Shown: positions 43,550 to 51,787, counted from the stretch's first letter. The stretch is DNA of 64,000 bases from Rothia sp. ZJ932 (GCF_016924835.1 NZ_CP070480.1:248001-312000), one strand, 5' to 3'. The notes: generated by a model from the sequence alone, not told the origin. Made by a program: numbers and translations.

Positions 43550-44179
43550 CTCAAAATCAATATCGCGGGTCTTTTGCAAATGCCGCCGCGACTTATGCCA
43601 CCGCTCAATTCTGGCTACCCACCACACCGGGATAGGCTCCGCCCCTGTCATCACCTCAAAATCAGGCTCAGGCAGCTTATACCCATAGACTGTATCTCGT
43701 GAAACCCCGAGCATTTTAGCGATACCCGGCTTGCTTACAAGCCCCACCTTATGAGAATAAGCCCCAGGCGTTGTCGCGCTTGCAATGATTTCCACGAGTC
43801 GCGCGGCGTTCTCAGGTGTCCAGCCCTTGACCTGATTGACTCTGATATCTGGTGCTAAACCAAATTTTTTACCCACTTGCTCAGCCCATGACCCGGCATT
43901 TTTACGACCGGCTCTCGTCACGATTTCTTTCGCCCCTACGTACAGGGTTGGATCCTGCCCGTCCCATGGTGTGGACCATGAGGTGAGTTTTTTGCGGGTT
44001 TGCCAGGCTTGCATGTACCACTCGATTTGCTCTTTGCTGTAGCCTACCCCGTGTTTTTGGCTTCCTGAGATTTTCACTAGCGCCGGTAGGGGGTAGGTGC
44101 GTAGGCGGCTGATGAGGGTGGCTGGTTTGATTCCTGCGTGTTGTGCAGCTTGTATTGAGGATAGGTATTGCTCTGTCAT
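43547..44179 (-). CDS. DNA-binding protein with several AlpA/HTH-like modules
   Basis: 210 residues containing three short segments of DNA-binding type: SSIQAAQHAGIKPATLISRL (about 7-26), YVGAKEIVTRAGRKNAGSW (about 80-98) and SKPGIAKMLGVSRDTVYGYK (about 148-167). It probably recognises repeated half sites. The leader (copy B) is a shorter relative of copies A and C. The stop lies inside the T-run of the convergent CRISPR-repeat RNA, so the two transcripts overlap at their ends. Confidence 0.65.
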   Translation of the reverse strand: MTEQYLSSIQAAQHAGIKPATLISRLRTYPLPALVKISGSQKHGVGYSKEQIEWYMQAWQTRKKLTSWSTPWDGQDPTLYVGAKEIVTRAGRKNAGSWAEQVGKKFGLAPDIRVNQVKGWTPENAARLVEIIASATTPGAYSHKVGLVSKPGIAKMLGVSRDTVYGYKLPEPDFEVMTGAEPIPVWWVARIERWHKSRRHLQKTRDIDFE

Positions 44180-44242
44180 GGTGGTTTCCTTTTCGGTGTG
44201 GGTTGTCGGGTTTCCCTCTCCCAGACACTTATAAATTTACAT
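44180..44242 (-). promoter_or_regulatory. Shared leader, copy B (diverged)
   Basis: On the minus strand ATAAGTGTCTGGGAGAGG, a CCC block and CACACCGAAAAGGAAACC precede the ATG at the same spacing as in copies A and C, but the middle is shorter and the promoter half is not conserved. Confidence 0.5.
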
Positions 44243-44243
44243 G

Positions 44244-44370
44244 AATGATGGGTTCTTTTAGGGACGCGTTGTACTGGAAGCTGTTCGGGTGATTATGTCC
44301 AGTTGTCGTCAATTACTATGCCCGCGAGGGGCGGGGAATCCACTCTCAAACCATTTTGAAGCACATGCTG
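44244..44370. repeat. Dispersed repeat, copy 2, with decayed GC hairpin
   Basis: The first 40 bases equal 23088-23127. The hairpin part (about 44319-44336, GCCCGCGAGGGGCGGGG) is imperfect, and CTCTCAAACC follows as in copy 1. On the minus strand GTTTGAGAGTGGATTCCCCGC has the order seen at the other guide-RNA-like sites. No gene is evident between 44,243 and 44,412. Confidence 0.65.
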
Positions 44371-44414
44371 GAGAGCTGAATCGACACCTTGGCATGGGCG
44401 CAAGTTAACACAGT

Positions 44415-44450
44415 GCCCCGGCAACCGAAGTGGTTGCCGGGGCGGTTTTT
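44415..44450 (+). terminator. Terminator, cassette C
   Basis: A perfect 12-bp stem (GCCCCGGCAACC 44415-44426 with GGTTGCCGGGGC 44432-44443), then GGTTTTT. It abuts the stop of the 63-residue gene and resembles the cassette A hairpin. Confidence 0.9.
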
Positions 44451-44453
44451 CCT

Positions 44454-44645
44454 TTAGCGCCAGGCGTTGATGTCTTCACCGCACATCAAGTTATTGAGCT
44501 GGTCTACAGAGCAAGTTTCGAGAGTCAGTCCATGCTCTACCAATTGTTCAGCCATATACTCAATTGTCTCTTCATCGACGGGAGGTTCTGCCGGTGCTAA
44601 GAAGTCGGTGAGTTCCGCAATCGTAGTTTCAATTCGGGTTTCCAT
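44454..44645 (-). CDS. Small acidic protein of cassette C, 63 aa
   Basis: Very acidic (METRIETTIAELTDFL start, long Glu/Asp-rich middle, only about two Arg and no Lys) and probably helical. No family recognised. It is expressed from leader copy C with AAAGGAAA. Small acidic proteins in morons often act as nucleic-acid mimics or inhibitors, including anti-CRISPRs. Here that is only a possibility raised by the nearby CRISPR-repeat RNA. Confidence 0.6.
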   Translation of the reverse strand: METRIETTIAELTDFLAPAEPPVDEETIEYMAEQLVEHGLTLETCSVDQLNNLMCGEDINAWR

Positions 44646-44783
44646 GTAGGTTTCCTTTTCGGTTTGTGCTTGTCCCTCACCTTTTGGTGTGGGGCTGGTC
44701 GGGGTTTTCCTCTCCCTGACACTTATTACTATATATCATGTTTAGTGGGTGGTGCAAGCCCAAACCAAAAAACTTTCAAAAAT
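44646..44783 (-). promoter_or_regulatory. Shared leader, copy C
   Basis: Nearly identical to 43,095-43,238 from TTTCCTTTTCGG through AACTTTCAAAAAT. The main differences are in the loop between the CCCC and GGGG blocks and in the -10 region (CATGAT/TATAGT). Confidence 0.65.
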
Positions 44784-44787
44784 AAAC

Positions 44788-44832
44788 CTGCCCACCGCTC
44801 CCCCCCCCTCAGGAGCTGTGGGCAGCTTTTTC
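44788..44832 (+). terminator. Terminator upstream of leader C
   Basis: CTGCCCAC (44788-44795) pairs with GTGGGCAG (44818-44825), followed by CTTTTTC. It insulates the leader from + transcription. Confidence 0.65.
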
Positions 44833-45129
44833 TTTGCCCAGCCTAATCAAGTAAGCTCGCCGCCACCGCATCCGCATCAGAGGAATAGAAACAACTACAA
44901 AAATGACGCTTGAGCACTGTAGGGTCATATGCCACATCTTAGAGTGCTTGCTCTAGGGGCGTAAGCGATAGATAGAGATTATCTTGATACCGGACTTGGA
45001 AAAAGTGAACTGTTCCCCATCTGTTGGACTAACAAAATAAACACCGATAGATGGGGAGCAGCTCAGCGACACCGGGGCTGTTTTTGTGCCTAAAGATTTT
45101 ATGTCTTCACCAGATTCAGATTTACCTTT
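44833..45129. other. Gap with a sortase-gene remnant
   Basis: The only recognisable content is the sortase C-terminal remnant described separately and a CCCCATC/GATGGGG inverted repeat (about 45015-45057). The remainder shows no gene, RNA or clear promoter. Confidence 0.4.
44939..45010 (-). pseudogene. Sortase C-terminal remnant
   Basis: The minus strand codes for FFQVRYQDNLYLSLTPLEQ then a stop, the C-terminus of a sortase very like FQFRYQDNLYLSLIPFEQ of the intact sortase at 47,472. No upstream sortase sequence remains. The duplicated DNA (32 bases, one mismatch: 44971-45002 and 47516-47547) brackets the restriction-like module. Confidence 0.75.
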
Positions 45130-46260
45130 TTATCTGTTGCCTTTGGTTCGGTTGCAGGTTATACAAAGCATTTGGCAGTTATCAGATGAGGTTTTTCCAC
45201 CTTCTGACCAAGGCGTTATATGGTCTGCTTCCATCTCTTCAATTTCGAACACATGATTTGACTCCTCAGCGCAGGATATACCGGCATAAGCACAGCAACT
45301 ATTTTGGCGCTCATATGCTTCGGTTTTTTGCTGTGGTGAAAAAGCCCTGATATTGAGGAATTTTTCATCTCCAGTGAGCACGAAGGGGTAGATACCTGGT
45401 TTCTTCGTTACGTCATCATCGATCATTAGTTCTTTCACCCTGGTTTCAAGCTCGTCAGGGTTTAGCTGCTCATCTTTGAACTGGTCGTATAGGACGCCCC
45501 AATGGACATTTTTAAGCTCTTTCCGTTTTTTGGGGAATGTTCTTTGCGCCCATTCTATGACTTCTCTGAAATAACTCCAGAGCTCTTGAGCATTCAAGTC
45601 GTGCTGATGATCTGACATATATTGTTCAATAGCACCATTTGATTTCCATGCGAGGGCTGTTTCTAAAAGCTGCTGACGTTTAGGGTCTGCCGTGACGTAG
45701 TTAGTTGCTAGTAGGTGTGCTGCTTGTTTCGGTCTGGAAAATTTAGCTTTTGCATCTGTGAGCCAGGTTCCAGTGTAGACAGCATTACGCAGCTCTTGGT
45801 CGGTGAGCTTTTCCCCTGCAATGTTTATGGTTTTAAACCACTTGAGCTTTTCTGATTCTGTTCCAGTGCATTTGTAGACCATGAGCTTGTAGTTAAGAAT
45901 CTGCTCTTTTTGGTCCTTGGTAAGGTTATGGAATGCCTTTCGGTAGCCGTCTACGTCAATAGAGAAGTCTCCTGAAATATACTGACAGAAACTGATGGTG
46001 CGTTGTTGTCCATCAAGCACTTCGTATGTTTCTTTTCCCGTATCATCCACATTTACGGCCCAGTACATGATGTTTAGGGGGAAGTCTTGCCGGATGGTCT
46101 GGATAACGGCTTCGCGCTGTTTGGGGTCATAGACAAACTCGCGTTGGTATTTGGGGCGAATATCGAGTTTTCCGTCCATGGCGTTTACGCCTAGTTCTTG
46201 GCTATCGTTGTAGCCTTTCACGATGTCTCGGATGGTGAGTTCTTCATGGGTAATATCCAT
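45130..46260 (-). CDS. DUF262-HNH nuclease (GmrSD-like)
   Basis: 376 residues. The N-terminal DUF262 domain has RPKYQREFVYDP and the DGQQR motif (about 88-92), the ParB/sulfiredoxin-like NTP-handling signature. The C-terminus is an HNH nuclease with CCAYAGISC, EADHITPWSEGGKTSSDNCQ and CITCN (about 322-372). This is the GmrS-GmrD arrangement of modification-dependent or phage-sensing nucleases. Its start lies four bases after the methylase stop and the ribosome site GAGAGG lies inside the methylase gene, so its translation depends on the methylase being read through. Confidence 0.85.
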   Translation of the reverse strand: MDITHEELTIRDIVKGYNDSQELGVNAMDGKLDIRPKYQREFVYDPKQREAVIQTIRQDFPLNIMYWAVNVDDTGKETYEVLDGQQRTISFCQYISGDFSIDVDGYRKAFHNLTKDQKEQILNYKLMVYKCTGTESEKLKWFKTINIAGEKLTDQELRNAVYTGTWLTDAKAKFSRPKQAAHLLATNYVTADPKRQQLLETALAWKSNGAIEQYMSDHQHDLNAQELWSYFREVIEWAQRTFPKKRKELKNVHWGVLYDQFKDEQLNPDELETRVKELMIDDDVTKKPGIYPFVLTGDEKFLNIRAFSPQQKTEAYERQNSCCAYAGISCAEESNHVFEIEEMEADHITPWSEGGKTSSDNCQMLCITCNRTKGNR

Positions 46261-46264
46261 CGGT

Positions 46265-47310
<1,046 letters not shown>

Positions 47311-47399
47311 AGAACACTCTCCTAAGACGTGTGGGGGGTAAACCATCTGATTCTATCTCATATATACGATTCCTAGCCCATTCTTGCTTATAGCTAGTC

Positions 47400-47462
47400 A
47401 GGCAGCCTGACTTTCCTCCCCTCCCTTTATGGGAGAGGTTTTCACACTCGAACTTCGGCTTA
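47400..47462 (-). ncRNA. TnpB-guide-RNA-like 3' hairpin, fourth site
   Basis: On the minus strand GTTCGAGTGTGAAAACC leads to CCTCTCCC-ATAAA-GGGAGGGG (about 47416-47438) and GGGGAGGAAAGTCAGG. The order and the terminal GGGGAGGAAAGTCA are the same as at omega-RNA ends. It lies in the 160-bp gap between the methylase and the second sortase. No tnpB is present. Confidence 0.35.
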
Positions 47463-47471
47463 TCTAAAGGG

Positions 47472-48230
47472 TTATAGATACGTTGTTTCCACCTGTTCAA
47501 AGGGGATAAGAGAAAGATAGAGATTATCTTGATACCGGAATTGGAAAGACCCGCCTACATCAGCTACGGCTGGTCCTGAGCAGGTCAGTAGATAAATGCT
47601 GTAGGGGCCTGTTGAGCGAAAAAGTTCTTGTACGGTGCGGTTCTGTTCCTCTAGCTTCTTTTTCGCTTGAGTATCGTGTGGATTGGCCTCTACATAGGCT
47701 TCGAGAGCAGGGTCGTACTGCGGTGATACTTTCTTTGTCGCTACAAGATAGGGTTTTACTTTTCCTTCTTGGTCGGAAACGTAGGCAATACTGCAGGGAT
47801 TGGCTTCGTTGAGGTTTCCCCAGTTGGTGAGTTCTCCTCCTTCTTCGCTGAGTACCCCTGGTGAGTAATCTACGTGACCTGCGATAAGGCTTGCTCCTTG
47901 AGTGGAATGTATCTCTTCACTGGGTGCATAAAGTATTCCATCATTGGTATCAGCATCGGCCGGTAGCGTGGAGCTTACGGCGAAGCGTGCCTGGGCGTTT
48001 ATGGCTGGGATACTCCAAGTGTTGGGTTCAAGCTCGGGCAGGGAACCAATAGACGGGGCTTGGCATTGTACTTTTTCGTATTCGGTATCCGGTTCTGGTG
48101 CTGTGGCTACAGTAGGAGTGGACTGCAATGTTGTGGGGGTGGGGATGGGGGCTAGGACTAGCAAAATAATGGAGGTTAAGGCTGCTAGTAAGGAGAGGGC
48201 TGATGCTATGTAGAGTTTTTTCTTGCTCAT
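47472..48230 (-). CDS. Sortase, class E/F-like (second)
   Basis: 252 residues from ATG 48230. An earlier start (48305) would cross the hairpin. N-terminal anchor 6-28, catalytic His in AGHVDYS, Cys in LLTCSG and Arg in FQFRYQDN, all three present, unlike the first sortase. It lies just downstream of the LPQTT surface protein gene, its likely substrate. The 3' end is duplicated at 44,939. Confidence 0.85.
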   Translation of the reverse strand: MSKKKLYIASALSLLAALTSIILLVLAPIPTPTTLQSTPTVATAPEPDTEYEKVQCQAPSIGSLPELEPNTWSIPAINAQARFAVSSTLPADADTNDGILYAPSEEIHSTQGASLIAGHVDYSPGVLSEEGGELTNWGNLNEANPCSIAYVSDQEGKVKPYLVATKKVSPQYDPALEAYVEANPHDTQAKKKLEEQNRTVQELFRSTGPYSIYLLTCSGPAVADVGGSFQFRYQDNLYLSLIPFEQVETTYL

Positions 48231-48274
48231 GCTGCGGGCTTGGTTTCTCTGGGATGTGGGGTTAAAGAATAATA

Positions 48275-48313
48275 GAGCCGGTATGCGCACCTGAGGTGTG
48301 CTCATACCGGCTC
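48275..48313 (-). terminator. Hairpin between surface protein and second sortase
   Basis: A 16-bp stem with one mismatch (48275-48290 with 48296-48313), small loop. It lies ten bases after the surface-protein stop and before the sortase start, so it may reduce sortase expression relative to its substrate. Confidence 0.65.
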
Positions 48314-48322
48314 GGCTAGTTA

Positions 48323-49402
48323 TTAATTTGAGGTGCTGGTCTGGTTTTTGTTTTTGTGTGCTTTGCTGAAATGCAAGAAGATGAATCCGGCAATGGTGGT
48401 GGCACAACCTGCGAGGAAGCCTGCCAGTCCGTAGAAGAGACTGGTCTTCATCGTGGTTTGGGGGAGTACCTCAATTTCCTCTGCGGTAATTTTTGCTCCG
48501 CCGCCTGCCTTGAATGTTGCAGCGGGTACTTTGCGTTCGGTGGTAGTGGTCTTACCAGTAGCTGCATCTGTTACACGTTCTACAACTTTCGTTTCACCTT
48601 TTACGGGGTCGGTGGTGTATTGGGTATTGACGGTATTGCCGGTTGCAGTATCGCGATAGGTTGTGCTCACCTGCTGTGCGCCGGTGGCTTGGTCGATAAC
48701 TTTATTCTCGGTGACTTCACCGATGGGCGCGATATAGGTCTGTCCGGTGGGGTCGGTTGCTAGTTCCTGCTCGGGGTTAGCAGCAGTTAGTAGCGCCTCG
48801 GTGATGGGTGCTGGTTCTGCTGGTTTTTTAGACTTTGCTGGTGTCTCGGGTTCAGTGGGTGTTGTTTTAGCTGGACTGGGAGTAGCAAGAGGCTTGGTAT
48901 CGGTAGGAGCTGGTCGCGAGCTTTCTTCAGCTTCTGGCGTTTTAGGCTCTGCTGGTGTTTCGGGGTCAGTTGGTGCAGAGGGAGCCGGGTTTAGTGGCTT
49001 AACCTCAAGGTGTGTTGGTTTGGAATCGTCTGTATCAGGTTCGGCTGGTGTTTCAGGTTCGGCTGGTGTTTCGGGGTCAGCTGGTGCCGGGTCTAGAGGC
49101 TTAACTTCAAGATCAATTGGCTCTGAATCGTCTGTATCAGGTTCAGCTGGTGTTTCGGGCTCTGCTGGTTCTGCTGGTGCCTTTGGTTCGGCTGGTGCCG
49201 GGTCTAGAGGCTTAACTTCAAGGTCAACTGGCTGCTCAGCAGATTCCTCAGGCTTCTCGTTATTAGCTTCAGCTGCAATTTCAGTAGTAGCAGTAACGGG
49301 AAGATTCTCGGGGGAATCCTCAGCTGCATACGAAGGGGTAAAAGCTGATGCAATAAGGGCTGCTCCAGCTGCCGAAGCCGCCCATGCTTTCTTGGAACTC
49401 AT
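48323..49402 (-). CDS. LPQTT cell-wall surface protein with Pro/Glu repeats
   Basis: 359 residues from ATG 49402 (GAGAAAG upstream). Signal peptide 1-27 (SYAA). A long stalk (about 45-190) is built of repeats like LEVKPLDPAPA and PAEPDTDDSE. A small domain of about 100 residues follows. The end has VLPQTT, a membrane helix and KAHKNKNQ, a sortase signal. It projects a domain from the wall, ligand unknown. Confidence 0.75.
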   Translation of the reverse strand: MSSKKAWAASAAGAALIASAFTPSYAAEDSPENLPVTATTEIAAEANNEKPEESAEQPVDLEVKPLDPAPAEPKAPAEPAEPETPAEPDTDDSEPIDLEVKPLDPAPADPETPAEPETPAEPDTDDSKPTHLEVKPLNPAPSAPTDPETPAEPKTPEAEESSRPAPTDTKPLATPSPAKTTPTEPETPAKSKKPAEPAPITEALLTAANPEQELATDPTGQTYIAPIGEVTENKVIDQATGAQQVSTTYRDTATGNTVNTQYTTDPVKGETKVVERVTDAATGKTTTTERKVPAATFKAGGGAKITAEEIEVLPQTTMKTSLFYGLAGFLAGCATTIAGFIFLHFSKAHKNKNQTSTSN

Positions 49403-49541
49403 CGTCAGTTCTCTTTCTCTCGAATGTTTCGTCTTAGGATGAAGCTGCCGTGATATCTCTTTGAGAGCTCGCGGTGTCATCTACGTTTATCTACTGAGAA
49501 CTGCTCTTTTTGTGGAACAAGGTAGCCTGTAAACAGAACAA
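49403..49541. promoter_or_regulatory. Upstream region of the LPQTT protein gene
   Basis: Non-coding. On the minus strand the AACA-type sites (GAACAAC, GTAAACAGAACAAC) continue into this region from the long inverted repeat. No gene seen. Confidence 0.35.
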
Positions 49542-49583
49542 CACTGAACAGTATTGTTTTGTATCAAACAATACTGTTCAGTG
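49542..49583. promoter_or_regulatory. Perfect 18-bp inverted repeat beside the integrase
   Basis: CACTGAACAGTATTGTTT (49542-49559) and its exact complement (49566-49583) are separated by six bases. It carries two AACARTATTGTT-type sites in opposite orientation, the same family as the sites near parA, ssb and the transfer operon. It lies 18 bases after the integrase stop and upstream of the LPQTT gene. It is AT-rich, so an operator or recombination accessory site is likelier than a terminator. Confidence 0.65.
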
Positions 49584-49601
49584 CTGTGTTATTGTGTTGT
49601 T

Positions 49602-50402
49602 CTATATTGTTGGTAGAAGTTTCACAGCATTTACTAAAGATTGCTCAGAGATACCGATATACAGCTGGGTAGTTACAATGTCTGCGTGCCCTAAGAGGTC
49701 TTGCACCGCGCGGATATCCCCTGTAGCGGCGTAAGCCTTTGTTGCAAACCAGTGGCGAAGTTGGTGAGGAGTGTATGCAGGGCCAATCATCTTTTTAATG
49801 GTTTTGGCGACGTTGTCGCTGGAACGGTGCCCTTTGAAGCGTCCTGGGAAGTAGTATCCATTGCTTTTGAGTTCTAAAAGAGGTTTGAGAGATCCATGGA
49901 CTGGGATGACTCTGGTGATGCCACCTTTACCTTTTACTTTAAGCCACCCATCTATGTAGTTGCTGGTGTGCAAAGAAGCTATCTCTGTTCTTCTAAGACC
50001 GGCATATGCTGCTAGAAGAATCATGAGTGTTTCTGCTGAGGTTGTGGCTTTGGCTATCGCTTGGGCTACCGTTTCATCTGGTATTGGTCTGGCTTTATAG
50101 CGCGGGGTTTTGATTGATAAAAGTAGTTTGGTTGGATTATCTAATCTGCTCCCGGTGATTTCTAGGTAGTGGTAGAAGCGGCGGACGCTGGCTAGTGCTG
50201 CTTTGCGTGTGGCTGGTTGCCAGTTTGGGTTTGAAAGCCAGATGCTGAGTTCTTCATGAGTGAGTGTTTCCCAGTCATGATTGGGGTAGCTGTGTTGGAG
50301 GACGTTCAGCCAGTAAAGACGGGTTTTGATGGTTGATTCTGTGCGTCCTGCTGCTTGGAGCCAGCGTGTGAAGAGCGAGATTTGTATTTCCCAGTTTTGC
50401 AT
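49602..50402 (-). CDS. int: Tyrosine recombinase (ICE integrase)
   Basis: 266 residues. The N-terminal SAM-like core-binding domain (about 1-90) is followed by the catalytic domain: Arg in GLRRTEIASL, HQLRHWFATKAY, HADIVTTQLY with the nucleophilic Tyr near the end. It is short, lacking an arm-binding domain, like XerC/D-type integrases. AAAAAGG precedes the ATG. It lies 1.3 kb from the tRNA remnant that marks the ICE end and should catalyse integration and excision there. Confidence 0.92.
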   Translation of the reverse strand: MQNWEIQISLFTRWLQAAGRTESTIKTRLYWLNVLQHSYPNHDWETLTHEELSIWLSNPNWQPATRKAALASVRRFYHYLEITGSRLDNPTKLLLSIKTPRYKARPIPDETVAQAIAKATTSAETLMILLAAYAGLRRTEIASLHTSNYIDGWLKVKGKGGITRVIPVHGSLKPLLELKSNGYYFPGRFKGHRSSDNVAKTIKKMIGPAYTPHQLRHWFATKAYAATGDIRAVQDLLGHADIVTTQLYIGISEQSLVNAVKLLPTI

Positions 50403-50476
50403 TGCCTTTTTCCCTGTTTTGTCAGATAATGATGATTTGACCGCTGGTGTGGTCTTAGATTGAGAAAAATAAAATT

Positions 50477-50527
50477 GGCTGGAGCCAACTGGGATATTTC
50501 GTATCCTTCGTTAGCTCCAGCCTTTTT
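50477..50527 (+). terminator. Terminator between integrase and HicA-like gene
   Basis: GGCTGGAGC (50477-50485) pairs with GCTCCAGCC (50514-50522), followed by TTTTT on +. An inner GATA/TATC stem extends the hairpin. Confidence 0.75.
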
Positions 50528-50580
50528 GGTTCTTGGCTCGGGTCTGCCTTATCTGTCTTTGAATGTAGGCGCATGCAAAA

Positions 50581-50823
50581 TTATGAGGTTTTCTTGGCTG
50601 CTGCGTCTTTGATACTTATGCCGTAGGTGCGTCTGATCCAAGAAGCAGTGTTGCGTGACCATCTTCGGTCGCTCGGGGTTGCTGAGAAGTGTATTGCTGG
50701 TTTATCCGGGTGACTTGTGTGAGTTGCTTTGTAGTGACCGCCTTTTGTTCGTCTGACGTCGAATCCGAAGCTGGTGAGGCGGATGACCATTTCATGTCCG
50801 GTGTTTGGGTATGAATTTGACAT
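50581..50823 (-). CDS. HicA-like RNA-binding protein
   Basis: 80 residues with the dsRBD-like HicA pattern: GFDVRRTKGGHYKATH (catalytic-type His), then AIHFSATPSDRRWSRN and a last helix WIRRTYGI. HicA toxins cut mRNA, but no HicB gene is next to it. The 85-residue gene upstream is the only possible partner. It could also be a diverged, non-toxic member. Confidence 0.6.
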   Translation of the reverse strand: MSNSYPNTGHEMVIRLTSFGFDVRRTKGGHYKATHTSHPDKPAIHFSATPSDRRWSRNTASWIRRTYGISIKDAAAKKTS

Positions 50824-50843
50824 AGTAGTAAGTCTTTTATGCT

Positions 50844-51101
50844 TTAGATTCTAGTGACGGTAAAGATATTCTTCTGCTTATCTGGTTGGTCAGGGCAGAG
50901 TGCATACCCATTTTTTTCAAGTGTAATTTCTAGGATATAGCGGTAGTTATCGTCTGATAAGAAGGCTATATCTGCGAGGTACTTACCAGTTACCGGGTCA
51001 GTAATCCTTGCTGTGAAGAGGTCAGGCGCGGTGGAATCTAGCCGTGAGTAGTAGTGCTTGGGGTGACGGGTAAGCGTGAGGGTGTACTTGGTATTAGACA
51101 T
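50844..51101 (-). CDS. Hypothetical protein, 85 aa
   Basis: A beta-rich small protein (KYTLTLTRHPKHYYSRLD, LFTARITDPVTGKYLADI) overlapping the membrane microprotein by eight bases. It is followed 20 bases later by the HicA-like gene. It may be that protein's partner or a separate ICE gene. No family recognised. Confidence 0.5.
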   Translation of the reverse strand: MSNTKYTLTLTRHPKHYYSRLDSTAPDLFTARITDPVTGKYLADIAFLSDDNYRYILEITLEKNGYALCPDQPDKQKNIFTVTRI

Positions 51102-51228
51102 GAGGGCTCTTTCGGTGCTGACGGTGAGGTAAGGAATCTTTGCGGTAGTTGAGATAGAGGAAAAGCAATAGCGCTGCGTTGAGGTTGATTATGATCACTA
51201 CGCTGATGATGAGGTAATAGACAAACAT
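51094..51228 (-). CDS. Membrane microprotein, 44 aa
   Basis: The frame starts ATG 51228, overlapping the preceding stop by one base (TAATG), and ends eight bases inside the next gene, so it is tightly coupled on both sides. The product has one membrane helix (about 5-26, YYLIISVVIIINLNAALLLF) and a basic tail (RKDSLPHRQHRK). Such short proteins are missed by length cut-offs. Overlap on both sides is the main evidence. Confidence 0.55.
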   Translation of the reverse strand: MFVYYLIISVVIIINLNAALLLFLYLNYRKDSLPHRQHRKSPHV

Positions 51229-51581
51229 TATGCGTTTTCGGCGGGTAGTGCTTGGGCTACATCGCTATGGAGTATTTCTTCATAGGGGTGGTTGATGTAT
51301 TCATGGATTCTTTTGTAGTCTTTGGTGCTGTGGTGGTCGATGTAGAGTTCTATGTCTTTGGCGGTCTGTTCTCTTTGAGTGAGGATTCCCGCGTCGAGTA
51401 GTGCTAGGAGCGCGACGTTGACTTTGAAGTCTTCTAGGGTTTTGGGGTATCGGTGCGTGGCTTCTTCGGCGGTGTTTTTTGCGCCTATGAGGTACGCGCG
51501 CATTACTTCTACCTCGTGTTCGAGGATGCGAATGATGAGCTCGTTTTTGTTTTTGATTTTTGTGTTGATGTTGCAAGGCAT
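51228..51581 (-). CDS. Hypothetical protein at the ICE right end, 117 aa
   Basis: A helical, soluble chain (NKNELIIRILEHEVEVMRAY start) with no motif I recognise. It is the first gene inside the right end and starts the four-gene minus-strand operon running to the HicA-like gene. Genes in this place are often excisionases, but it has no wing-HTH pattern. Confidence 0.55.
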   Translation of the reverse strand: MPCNINTKIKNKNELIIRILEHEVEVMRAYLIGAKNTAEEATHRYPKTLEDFKVNVALLALLDAGILTQREQTAKDIELYIDHHSTKDYKRIHEYINHPYEEILHSDVAQALPAENA

Positions 51582-51699
51582 GGTTATTCACCTTGTTTCT
51601 TTGTGTGTTCTACGGCGCGTTTAGCAGGTATTTGAAACAGCTCGGAGTATTGTAGTGTGAGTGCTGTTTTGAGTATGGCGATGTATGTTGACATGACGT

Positions 51700-51735
51700 A
51701 TCCGTGGGTCGTGGGTTCGAGCCCCACAGGGCGCA
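51700..51735 (+). other. attR: 3' end of a tRNA gene (tRNA-Lys-like)
   Basis: The sequence has the 3' anticodon-stem side (ATCCG), variable loop, complete T arm (GTGGG-TTCGAGC-CCCAC) and acceptor 3' strand (AGGGCGC-A) but no 5' half. A tRNA-type terminator follows. This is the usual result of integration at a tRNA 3' end. The variable-loop and T-arm sequence resembles actinobacterial tRNA-Lys, though identity cannot be fixed without the anticodon. Confidence 0.8.
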
Positions 51736-51743
51736 CAAATAAT

Positions 51744-51787
51744 AACCCCGCGTTTCGCCTAGTCAGGCAAGGACTACGCGGGGTTTT
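51744..51787 (+). terminator. Original tRNA terminator displaced by the ICE
   Basis: AACCCCGCGT (51744-51753) pairs with ACGCGGGGTT (51776-51785), followed by TTC. The same style of terminator follows tRNA-Ser at 60,280. Confidence 0.85.

Noticed and set aside
43095-44783. Possible conserved leader peptide (MSGRGKP) in the three shared leaders
   Set aside because: The three GTG frames run into the downstream genes in different frames and have no stop or ribosome site in common, so conservation is at the DNA/RNA level.
48747-49442. Long + frame opposite the LPQTT surface protein
   Set aside because: A Gly/Ser/Val repeat product made by antisense reading of the Pro/Glu repeats. Signal peptide and sortase signal are on the minus-strand protein.
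49542-49583. Inverted repeat as a normal terminator of the integrase
   Set aside because: The stem is AT-rich and lacks a T-run on the minus strand, and its arms match the operator motif found elsewhere in the ICE.
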